Source: Candidatus Cloacimonadota bacterium
GTDB lineage: Bacteria > Cloacimonadota > Cloacimonadia > Cloacimonadales > Cloacimonadaceae
Length of the DNA: 16,836 bases
Reading direction: 5' to 3'
Assembly (NCBI GenBank): GCA_023230795.1
Contig: JALNWR010000030.1
Span: 1-16,836 of the forward strand
Part shown: positions 6,402 through 13,500 of the stretch, piece by piece
Numbering within the stretch: position 1 is the first letter of the stretch
Layout of the letters: the number at the start of each line of letters is the position of its first letter
Made by a program: the position numbers and the translations under genes
Notes under the pieces: generated by a model
Databases searched by the model: none
What the model was told of the DNA's origin: nothing
What the model saw: only the letters and a program-made list of their open reading frames with translations

Positions 6402-6935
6402 ATGTCTGAAACACAAAAGAATACAACTAAGAAGACCAATGAACAGTCCGTTGTGGAGAGTAAACACAAGGTAAGCCTCGTAGAATTGATCATGATCCTG
6501 CTGCTGGTCGGCCTGATCTTTGTCTTTACATTTGGCATGAAACAGCTAAAGATGGATAAAAGAGCCGAAGCTTTGGCACAACAGAAATTTGAAGCTATTT
6601 TGCCAGTATTACAAACTGCCATTGATGCCGCTGAAGAATTCAAAAGAACAGATGATTTCGGCGATTATCCCTTTGATTTTGGCCAGCTGAATCTCACCGA
6701 TACTGCCCAGTACAAAGTCATTAGCAATGATGCAGGTGAACTCTATGTAGAAACCGATGATTTTTTGATCGCTTACGATGCTGACAATTACGGTTTTATC
6801 ACCACAACTAAGGATGAATTTGGCAAAGCAGGAATCAAAGTAATATATATGCTTAACGACAAAAGTTACAGTGTGGAAGACCCCGCTGAAGATCGCAAAC
6901 CGACTATTCGGGATGAATGGTTGCCGCAAGATTAG
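6402..6935 (+). CDS. Membrane-anchored hypothetical protein with pilin-like N-terminus
   Basis: I do not recognise a named family. The 177-residue protein has a polar, charged N-tail (1-23), one hydrophobic segment (about 25-46: SLVELIMILLLVGLIFVFTF), a helix-prone charged stretch (48-82, KRAEALAQQKFEAILPVLQ) and a beta-rich acidic C-terminal domain (84-177). VSLVELIMILLLVGLIF resembles the start of type IV pilins and pseudopilins (xTLxEL...), including Glu at the +5-like position (E28). However, the residue before it is Lys23, not the Gly that prepilin peptidase needs, and the leader is unusually long. It may be a degenerate pseudopilin or a simple single-pass protein with a periplasmic domain. 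GGGAG-type ribosome site at 6391-6395, 6 bases from ATG. It stands alone between a putative promoter and a terminator. Confidence 0.7.
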   Translation: MSETQKNTTKKTNEQSVVESKHKVSLVELIMILLLVGLIFVFTFGMKQLKMDKRAEALAQQKFEAILPVLQTAIDAAEEFKRTDDFGDYPFDFGQLNLTDTAQYKVISNDAGELYVETDDFLIAYDADNYGFITTTKDEFGKAGIKVIYMLNDKSYSVEDPAEDRKPTIRDEWLPQD

Positions 6936-6950
6936 TTCTTAAGGTTAGAC

Positions 6951-7002
6951 CAAAAAAGTTTAGAGCTGCATGCGATATCGCATGCAGCTCTAATATTTTT
7001 TG
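6951..7002. terminator. Bidirectional terminator between convergent genes
   Basis: A perfect 32-bp palindrome (6961-6992, half-site TAGAGCTGCATGCGAT) is flanked symmetrically by CAAAAAA (6951-6957) and TTTTTTG (6996-7002), all centred on 6976.5. It ends the 6402 gene on the plus strand. Read on the minus strand, the A-run becomes a T-run that ends the large secreted-protein gene. Confidence 0.93.
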
Positions 7003-7018
7003 CCTGGATTCCCAGAGT

Positions 7019-10000
7019 TTACTTCATCAACAGCATTTTGATGCTTTTGCTGGAATTGGGCGTTTTGATCCGGGCAAAATAGACTCCGCTGGCCACTGTG
7101 CGTCCATGCGTATCGGTTCCATTCCAGAGCAATTTATGATTTCCAGAGCTTAAGATTCCTTTGTGAATGGTATTTACCTTCTGTCCCCGTATGTTATAGA
7201 TATCTACGTTGCAATCCATAGCCACAGGGGTATCAAAGGCAATGGTAACCGTGGGGTTAAAGGGATTGGGATAGACATTGATCTTGCTCAGAGGGCTCTG
7301 GACAAGGTCTTCATTGTTTACCGGGTGGTTGTAAATCACGATCCGGCCAGAGTAGCTGCCCGCTTCTGGCAAATCTACAGAGAATTCTCCTTCATTAACC
7401 AGAGTATGGGCAAAGCCTTCCAAGTAGAATCTCACAGTCCAATCATCGGGCACGGCCGTGAAGAGGCTTTCAAATTCCATCATTCCCGTCCCTTCGGTAT
7501 CAAGAACAAAATCAAACTCCTTCGAAGTCTGCATATTTGTAAAGTCCTTTCGGAAATCCTGTTTCAGGTATTCATCCAGGTAAGTCTCCGCATCCTGTGC
7601 CAGGAGGGATAGGGTGGTGGCAGGGCTTACGGGTTTGCTGGGTGTAGCCGGTAAATCCACTCTGAAATCATAGTCATTGGAGGCGATGGGACTGCAGCCA
7701 ATGGTGATCCAGTCCATATCGGTTTCGGCATTCTTAGCTTTCAGGGTGATGGTCCACAGTGGAGCCGGTGGCTTGATCTGAGGAGCTGCATAAAAAGGAT
7801 AGAACCTCATAGAAACCGTATTTTCAGGGCTTGCATAGCTTTTGATAAAGAAGGATTCGTAAGGCTCAATCCGGGTAACCATCTGATACGCACCATCGCG
7901 ATAGGCATATATTGCGCTGGATATCATCTTATGGTTGATCAGCTCGGAGAATTCAAAGAGCGTGCTATTGACCATAAAGTGCAAAGAAGAGATCTCGTAG
8001 TGGCACAGATGCGGATTTGCTATAAAGTTCCAGCCTGGCTGGATTTCCACATCAATAGCGTTTGAGATCACGTCTGTGGTAGTGCTTTCAAACACATAGT
8101 CCGTAGCTTTCACAAAATATCCCGGGCCGAAAGCAAATTCATTCAGAGCAGTCCAGTCTTGATCATAGATATAGCCCTGGGCTCCATCTCCGAATATGGC
8201 CGGAATGCTAAAGCTATCCTGAGGATAGGGATTGCTCCTGGTCTGCCATCCGGGTTCATTGTATAGCAAATTCATCCGGGGCACTATAGAGAAGGTATAT
8301 GCAGAGGGATAGACTTTGCGCAGTCCATCGCTGGATACTACTTCCAGGTAAGCCTTGGCTTCAGGCATATTGGTTACCTGCGGGATGATATAGCTATAAT
8401 AGGATGTACTGGGAGGGGTATTCAGGCAGACGGCCAAAGAATCAGTGGCATTCTTGATGTAGAGGTTGATATGATCGATCAGGAAGGGGTTTACGTTGCT
8501 CCAGGAGAAGTTTATAGTATTTCCACCCTGGAAGATTTGATTGTCCATAAATCCGTAATTGACTGAAGGCTGGAGATTGCCCCAATACAGATTCATGGTA
8601 CGATAACTGGAATTGTTCACGGTGAATTCATAAGGACCGCTTTGCAGATCGTGCCAGTTACCATTTGCGGTGTCGTGCACATAGAGCTTTTCTGATCTAT
8701 CCCCAGCTGTGGGTACAGAAAGGAAGAGGGGAATGTTGTATTGATTGGAGCGTACACGCACACTCCAGCTCTTGAGATCAGTAGATAGATCATAGCTTGC
8801 TTTTACTTCGCGGGATAAGTGGGTACCGTTTTGGCCCCAATAGGGTTGCCAGAAGGCAAGCCAGGTATAATTACCTGAGGGACTCCCTTTTGTGGTATCC
8901 CAGTATGCGTCGCGACCGTCTGTAGCATAAGGATTTTGAGCAAAAGACACAGAGTCTGTGAGGCTTCCATCAGCATTTGATATATGCAGATCGTGAACCA
9001 ATTTTGCACAAGCGTCTTGTGGCACGTTGTGGATAAATTCATAATCATCATCATCTATCATGCTGAGGCGATAGCTGTAATGCACGTCATTGGGCAGCTC
9101 CGAATCCCAATATTCATAGCTGGAGCTTCCACCTGCGAGTAGGGGATTATCCAGATAGTTATCGATCATTATCCAGTTCGCATCCTGAGCTTTTCGATAT
9201 ATCCGGAAGCCTTCCAATCCGCTTTGTGAATTCACAGTCCAATACAGCCTCACTGTAGAGTTCATGCCATGGGCAGTAAAGCTTGACACATTGGCTGGAG
9301 CCGGAGAGGTGGTGACTTCGTTTGACAGGGATGAGAAGTTACCATTTTTGTCGCGGGCACGGACACTGAAGTAATAGCTGAAGTTATTATTCAGACCGGT
9401 TACATTGATAGATTCAATGGCTTGAGAGGCGAGTTTCGGGTCGTTATCCCGGTCAAAGATTTCATAGTTATCTTCAGTAATGGGCTCTGTAGCATAGAGT
9501 ATCTCATAGCTGTCAAAGTCATAGGCGTCGCTTTTGTCCCAACCCAGGGTCACATAAAACATGGAGGTGTTTATCACATGCAGGTTGTTTGGAACAGGAG
9601 GTACAAGGCCATCATCCATAGTAAAGATATCATCAAAAAGGCTTTCCATATCGATTACCCAACGGGAATAGTATTCCCAGAAATTGGTATAGAGATTGTC
9701 AAAATCCCATTTGCCTTCGTCTTCGTCCCAGCCGTAAAACCATTTGTAGTTATTCTCGGTCTCATCATAGGCATTTGGCAGTTCATCCATTTCAATGTGA
9801 AACCAGGGATCGTAAACATCGTAATCATTGGTGCCGCTTAAGGTGTATATCATCTGCTGGCTATAGCTATATCCTGGCAGGTCAATATGATCATTTACCG
9901 GGTATTCCATTTCGCCATCGGAGAAAGTGAAGTCATGAATGCTGTAATTTACCGCGTAATACTGGTTCAGGAATACATCTTCATGAGTGCCTATGGTATT

Positions 10001-10915
10001 TGCCGGGATCATCAGATGGTCACCTTTGTTAACGAGATCATTTTTCATGCTGCTCAGATCACGAATGGGAAGATTGGGGCAATCCCTGCCATTACCGGCA
10101 GATAATTGAGTATCCGTATAACCCACATGTCTGTTCCAGTCATAAGAGTGGATTTGTGCAGAGAATTCCCTGCAGTTAAAATCAAGGCGGATTTTATCGG
10201 CAAACTTCTTGTAAGCTACGTTAAAGGGATGGTTTGCGGCCCTGGTGGGGTCGCATAAAGATTTAGAATTTGTATAAGAACCTACATTTGTCCACCGCAC
10301 CTCCCGGCCTACGCCAGATACCATCAGATAGGATGCGTCCCAGAGGGTAAGAGCCTGGTAGCTCACGTATGTGGTGGGAAAGTCATCGGTAGGATGGGGT
10401 GCAGATACTATGATGGGCCGGCTGCTATTGGGATTATAAATATAAAGTCCCCAGCCGTAATCAAAAGCACCATGCTCGTCATCATAGGGGTCTGGGGTTC
10501 CGTTATCGTCATGATAATTCCAATTCGGGATTTCCCTGAGCATATAATAGGTCCTGTCGGTATCAGTATCGTTGAATTCTACTACCTGATAGGGGAAATT
10601 GGCTTGATTTACAGCAGTTTGTGCTTCATCCAGCATTCCTACCAAAAAAAGATCTACGATATTTCCCCATTGATTTAGCTCCGAACTGGAGGGTGTGCGA
10701 TAGTCGCCAAAACCGTTTGTTTGTCTGTCGAAAGGTGCATAAATGTTATAATTTGGGGTTGCTATGCCTTCCGCAATATGTGAAACCCAATTATCATAAT
10801 CACAGTTATCTTCGGTACCGAAGAGGAAGTTTTCCAGCGAGGCTGTCTCGGACATAAAAGCCAGTAGAGGAACCAGCATTGCCAGTATCCAGATGATCAG
10901 GGCTGCTTTTTTCAT
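7019..10915 (-). CDS. Large secreted T9SS cargo protein with fibronectin-III domains
   Basis: A 1298-residue exported protein. Signal peptide MKKAALIIWILAMLVPLLAF (1-20). Residues ~30-430 form an unassigned N-terminal domain, rich in Asp/Tyr/Trp, with conserved-looking patches IIVSAPHPTDDF (168-179), QIHSYDWNRH (254-263) and IGTHEDVF (308-315). The His/Asp/Glu clusters hint at a metal-dependent hydrolase (N-formylglutamate-amidohydrolase- or M14-like), but I cannot confirm this. Two fibronectin type III-like modules follow (~439-537 and ~541-640), then beta-rich modules with a GWNFIANP segment. Residues 1210-1298 are a T9SS type A sorting domain: INVYPNPFNPTVTI, DIYNIRGQKV, GNHKLLWNGTD, ASGVYFARI and a basic end. 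This implies export across the outer membrane by the Por system, often with surface attachment. AGGAG at 10921-10925 is 5 bases from the ATG. Secretion call firm; catalytic role speculative. Confidence 0.88.
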   Translation of the reverse strand: MKKAALIIWILAMLVPLLAFMSETASLENFLFGTEDNCDYDNWVSHIAEGIATPNYNIYAPFDRQTNGFGDYRTPSSSELNQWGNIVDLFLVGMLDEAQTAVNQANFPYQVVEFNDTDTDRTYYMLREIPNWNYHDDNGTPDPYDDEHGAFDYGWGLYIYNPNSSRPIIVSAPHPTDDFPTTYVSYQALTLWDASYLMVSGVGREVRWTNVGSYTNSKSLCDPTRAANHPFNVAYKKFADKIRLDFNCREFSAQIHSYDWNRHVGYTDTQLSAGNGRDCPNLPIRDLSSMKNDLVNKGDHLMIPANTIGTHEDVFLNQYYAVNYSIHDFTFSDGEMEYPVNDHIDLPGYSYSQQMIYTLSGTNDYDVYDPWFHIEMDELPNAYDETENNYKWFYGWDEDEGKWDFDNLYTNFWEYYSRWVIDMESLFDDIFTMDDGLVPPVPNNLHVINTSMFYVTLGWDKSDAYDFDSYEILYATEPITEDNYEIFDRDNDPKLASQAIESINVTGLNNNFSYYFSVRARDKNGNFSSLSNEVTTSPAPANVSSFTAHGMNSTVRLYWTVNSQSGLEGFRIYRKAQDANWIMIDNYLDNPLLAGGSSSYEYWDSELPNDVHYSYRLSMIDDDDYEFIHNVPQDACAKLVHDLHISNADGSLTDSVSFAQNPYATDGRDAYWDTTKGSPSGNYTWLAFWQPYWGQNGTHLSREVKASYDLSTDLKSWSVRVRSNQYNIPLFLSVPTAGDRSEKLYVHDTANGNWHDLQSGPYEFTVNNSSYRTMNLYWGNLQPSVNYGFMDNQIFQGGNTINFSWSNVNPFLIDHINLYIKNATDSLAVCLNTPPSTSYYSYIIPQVTNMPEAKAYLEVVSSDGLRKVYPSAYTFSIVPRMNLLYNEPGWQTRSNPYPQDSFSIPAIFGDGAQGYIYDQDWTALNEFAFGPGYFVKATDYVFESTTTDVISNAIDVEIQPGWNFIANPHLCHYEISSLHFMVNSTLFEFSELINHKMISSAIYAYRDGAYQMVTRIEPYESFFIKSYASPENTVSMRFYPFYAAPQIKPPAPLWTITLKAKNAETDMDWITIGCSPIASNDYDFRVDLPATPSKPVSPATTLSLLAQDAETYLDEYLKQDFRKDFTNMQTSKEFDFVLDTEGTGMMEFESLFTAVPDDWTVRFYLEGFAHTLVNEGEFSVDLPEAGSYSGRIVIYNHPVNNEDLVQSPLSKINVYPNPFNPTVTIAFDTPVAMDCNVDIYNIRGQKVNTIHKGILSSGNHKLLWNGTDTHGRTVASGVYFARIKTPNSSKSIKMLLMK

Positions 10916-10936
10916 GTATTCTCCTATTTATTATAT

Positions 10937-10963
10937 ATTATAGAACAAATTGCTTTTTTTCAA
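10937..10963 (-). promoter_or_regulatory. Promoter of the large secreted-protein gene
   Basis: On the minus strand a perfect TATAAT (10942-10937) is preceded by TTGAAA (10963-10958) with a short 15-bp spacer. Transcription would start near 10930, giving a short leader that contains the AGGAG at 10921-10925. It lies back-to-back with the promoter of the 11081 gene. Confidence 0.55.
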
Positions 10964-11018
10964 GAAGCAAGACAAGGCAGATTCCGTCAAGCTTTTTTTG
11001 GGGTTTTCTTTTTTGTGA

Positions 11019-11046
11019 TTGACAGGATTCGGCCTTTTTGTAGAAG
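11019..11046 (+). promoter_or_regulatory. Putative promoter of the envelope-lipid gene cluster
   Basis: TTGACA at 11019-11024 with TAGAAG at 11041-11046 (16-bp spacer, 4 of 6 matches to TATAAT). It lies 56 bp before the TTG start at 11081. Its presence argues against the in-frame GTG at 11015 being the start. Confidence 0.5.
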
Positions 11047-11080
11047 ATACCGCATCTTACACATAATTAGGAGTTTGAAT

Positions 11081-11653
11081 TTGATACATAAAAAAACGAA
11101 GATTGCCATGATCATACTGCTTTTGATGGTTTTTGCATCAGGATTGTATGCGGCTTCAATTGCAGACAATACGGTGTCCTGGCTTGATGAAAAGGGCCTC
11201 AGCCCCCGGCTGATTGTGTTCATTATCTCGATGTTGCCAATCATCGAGCTCAGGGGATCGATCCCTGTAGCTATTATGCTGTTCAAAATCCCCTGGTTCG
11301 AGGCTGTGATTATCTCTATCCTGGGAAACATGGTGCCGATTCCCTTTCTTCTGCTTTTTATCGAGTGGTTTTTCAAGCTGATCAGCAAGGTTCCCATTGG
11401 AGCCAGATTTACTTCCTGGCTTTTTGCCCGTACCCGCAGGAAGGGGAAGGCCATTGAGCGTTATGAGGCCATTGGGCTGGTTTCGTTTGTGGGTATTCCA
11501 CTACCGGGCACCGGAGGCTGGACAGGTTCACTGGCTTCCAGGATCTTTGGAATCAGCTTTTGGAAATCAATGCTGTATATCCTGCTGGGCGTATGTCTGG
11601 CCAGTGCGATCGTTACCCCCTTATCCTTGATGGGAAAGCTGGCGGTGCATTGA
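11081..11653 (+). CDS. COG2426 'small multidrug export' family membrane protein
   Basis: Integral inner-membrane protein of the Sm_multidrug_ex family (PF06695), 190 residues from the chosen start. Family motifs visible: MLPIIELRGSIPVAI, ILGNMVPIPFLLLFIEW and FVGIPLPGTGGWTGSLAS, plus about four to six hydrophobic segments and a C-terminal LLGVCLASAIVTPL helix. Start choice: a frame from GTG 11015 would begin inside the promoter box and add a basic, unconserved extension. TTG at 11081 has AGGAG (11069-11073) 7 bases upstream, so I take TTG. The drug-export name is weakly founded. As I recall, the family is distantly related to DedA/VTT proteins, and its placement directly before lpxB (stop and start share one base, TGATG) suggests a lipid-carrier role. 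Family sure, function inferred. Confidence 0.82.
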   Translation: MIHKKTKIAMIILLLMVFASGLYAASIADNTVSWLDEKGLSPRLIVFIISMLPIIELRGSIPVAIMLFKIPWFEAVIISILGNMVPIPFLLLFIEWFFKLISKVPIGARFTSWLFARTRRKGKAIERYEAIGLVSFVGIPLPGTGGWTGSLASRIFGISFWKSMLYILLGVCLASAIVTPLSLMGKLAVH

Positions 11654-12798
11654 TGAACAGACTAATCACAATATTCTGGCTGGCCGGAGAAAGTAGCGGG
11701 GACCTGCATTGTGAATTGATCATGAAAGCCCTGGCGAAAGACGGTAAGCGCTATAAGCATGTGGGTATTGGCGGGCCCAAGATGCAAGCTCAGGGCTTGA
11801 AAGCTCTCTTTCCCTTCGATCGTTTTGCGGTGATGGGATTTGTAGAAGTGCTTGCGCATCTTGCCTTCTTTTTGAAGGTGGAACAAAGGATCAAACGACT
11901 TTTTGAAGAAGCCAAGCCTGATTTGGTGATTTTGGCGGATTACCCCGGCTTGAATCTGCGCATTGCACATCTGGCTGATGAATATCGCATTCCGGTCTTA
12001 TATTATATAGTTCCGCAATTTTGGGCCTGGAAACATGAGCGGGTATTCAAGCTCAAGGCTAACGTAAGACATTGCGCTTGCATCCTGCCCTTTGAGGAAG
12101 ATTTGCTTTCTATTCACAACATAGATTGCACTTATGTAGGGCATCCCATAGCAGAGGAGATCGAGCAGAAGATGGATCGCGATACCTTCGCCAGGTTCTT
12201 TCATTTGAATGCAGGCAGAAAGTGGCTGGGATTCTTCCCCGGCAGTCGCAACAGCGAAGCAAAAAAGATGCTGCCTACTTTCCTGAAGGCAGCCAGAAAG
12301 TGGGACCCCAATCAGTACGAAATCCTCGTCTCAAAATCTCATGGAGTCAAGCACCAGCTTTTTATGGACCTGGTATCTAATACCGGAATGCCGAATCTAA
12401 ATATCATCGATGGCTACAATTACGATATGATGAAGCACTGTGATGCTTTGGTCTGCACCTCTGGCACCGTAACCCTGGAGGCGGCTTATATCGGCACCCC
12501 CTCTGTGATTTGCTATAAGGCAAACCCTTTTTCCTACCTCATTGGGAAGCACTTGATCCGGGTTTCCCGCATTGGATTGCCCAATATCATTCTGGATAAC
12601 GACGTATTGCCAGAGCTAGTGCAACAAGATATGACACAGGAAAACATCAATACCAAACTTTTGGAAATCCTCCCCGGCAGCCCCAGACGGGAAGTGGTCT
12701 TGCTGGAACTAAGAAAGCTTAGGGCTATGTTGAGCGGCAAAAAGCCCAGTGTGGAAATGCCCAAGATCATCCAGCATATGCTGAGCACCTATGGCTGA
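11653..12798 (+). CDS. lpxB: Lipid-A-disaccharide synthase LpxB
   Basis: Membrane-associated GT19 glycosyltransferase that joins UDP-2,3-diacylglucosamine and lipid X into the beta-1,6 lipid A disaccharide, so the organism makes lipid A-type LPS. 381 residues against 382 in E. coli. Motifs: WLAGESSGD (9-17), VGIGGPKMQAQG (37-48), MGFVEVLAHL (61-70), ADYPGLNLRIA (95-105, with Asp96 near E. coli Asp98), IVPQFWAWK (119-127), LPFEED (145-150), YVGHPIAEE (161-169), FFPGSRNSE (194-202, Arg199 near E. coli Arg201) and CTSGTVTLEAAYIGTPSVICYK (268-289). An upstream in-frame ATG at 11560 would add 31 residues encoded entirely within the preceding gene. The ATG at 11653, overlapping the TGA of that gene by one base, gives the family N-terminus and is preferred. 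The 3' end overlaps the next gene by 8 bases. Confidence 0.97.
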   Translation: MNRLITIFWLAGESSGDLHCELIMKALAKDGKRYKHVGIGGPKMQAQGLKALFPFDRFAVMGFVEVLAHLAFFLKVEQRIKRLFEEAKPDLVILADYPGLNLRIAHLADEYRIPVLYYIVPQFWAWKHERVFKLKANVRHCACILPFEEDLLSIHNIDCTYVGHPIAEEIEQKMDRDTFARFFHLNAGRKWLGFFPGSRNSEAKKMLPTFLKAARKWDPNQYEILVSKSHGVKHQLFMDLVSNTGMPNLNIIDGYNYDMMKHCDALVCTSGTVTLEAAYIGTPSVICYKANPFSYLIGKHLIRVSRIGLPNIILDNDVLPELVQQDMTQENINTKLLEILPGSPRREVVLLELRKLRAMLSGKKPSVEMPKIIQHMLSTYG

Positions 12799-13390
12799 TT
12801 TCTGGCGTTCTGTCTATAACAGTCTGGCCTCTGGCCTCCTGCGCCTCATCAAAGCCACCCTGAGATTTGAGGTAAAAAACCATCCGGATTGTGAGCCCGT
12901 GGTCTATGCCTTCTGGCATCGTAATCTGATGTATTGCACCTTGCTCAGGGCCGGAGATGCAGTGGCGGTGATGGTATCTGCCTCAAAGGATGGTGAGTTG
13001 ATTGCAGGACCGGTTGGCAAATTGGGCTACACCCTGGTAAGAGGGTCCAGCAGCAGACAGGGCTCTCAAGCTCTGAAAGGAATGCTGCGCTATGCCAAGA
13101 CCCATTCTCTGGCCATCACTCCCGACGGGCCCAGGGGGCCGGTGGGCACCATCCATCCAGGTCTCTTTCAGATCGCTCTTCTGGCAAAGATTCCCATTGT
13201 GGCAGTAGCCTGTGATGCCGATAGAGAGTGGCTTTTCAATTCCTGGGATAAATTTCGCTTTCCCAAGCCCTTTGCACGGGTGAAAGTGGAGTATTCTGAT
13301 CCAATATATGTCAAAAGTAAAGCAGATATTCCAGAGGCGGAAAGGGCGGTGAGAGAATTTCTGGGACCCCCGATCCATAAACTGTCTTAA
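12791..13390 (+). CDS. DUF374 / lysophospholipid acyltransferase family protein
   Basis: A 199-residue protein of the COG2121 (DUF374) group of PlsC-like acyltransferases, thought to act on lipid A precursors or lysophospholipids at the inner membrane. Visible: an N-terminal amphipathic or membrane helix (SVYNSLASGLLRLIKATL), AFWHRNLMY with the probable catalytic His43, SASKDGELIAGP (63-74), the conserved RGSSSRQGSQAL (84-95), ITPDGPRGP (109-117) and GLFQIALLAKIPIVAVA. The ATG overlaps the end of lpxB by 8 bases, indicating coupled translation and supporting a role in lipid A assembly, possibly replacing a classical LpxL. The exact acyl acceptor cannot be read from the sequence. A 7-bp inverted repeat (13378-13384 with 13400-13406) spans the stop codon without a T-run, so read-through to prfB is plausible. 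Confidence 0.88.
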   Translation: MADFWRSVYNSLASGLLRLIKATLRFEVKNHPDCEPVVYAFWHRNLMYCTLLRAGDAVAVMVSASKDGELIAGPVGKLGYTLVRGSSSRQGSQALKGMLRYAKTHSLAITPDGPRGPVGTIHPGLFQIALLAKIPIVAVACDADREWLFNSWDKFRFPKPFARVKVEYSDPIYVKSKADIPEAERAVREFLGPPIHKLS

Positions 13391-13441
13391 ACCGATTTGC
13401 AGTTTAGGTAAAGTCTGATACAACATGGAAAAATTTTGGTC

Positions 13442-13469
13442 TTGACAAAAGCACTTGCTGTATGACAAT
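13442..13469 (+). promoter_or_regulatory. Putative promoter before prfB
   Basis: TTGACA at 13442-13447 and GACAAT at 13464-13469 (16-bp spacer, 4 of 6 matches). It lies in the only sizeable gap (110 bp) of the plus-strand cluster, so prfB-uppS-cdsA may be transcribed separately as well as by read-through. Confidence 0.5.
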
Positions 13470-13500
13470 GCACGTTTAGTGTTTTAAGAAAGGAAAGACT

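Noticed and set aside
7163..7612. Plus-strand open frame of 149 codons inside the large minus-strand gene
   Set aside because: Composition and lack of motifs fit an antisense shadow of the T9SS protein; no ribosome site or family signature.
9422..10105. Plus-strand frames of 139 and 72 codons antisense to the secreted protein
   Set aside because: Ile/Val-rich mirror of Asp/Tyr/Asn-rich coding on the other strand; shadows.
11560..11652. Upstream ATG extension of lpxB
   Set aside because: It lies wholly in the preceding gene, adds 31 residues absent from LpxB proteins, and ATG 11653 gives the family N-terminus and normal length.
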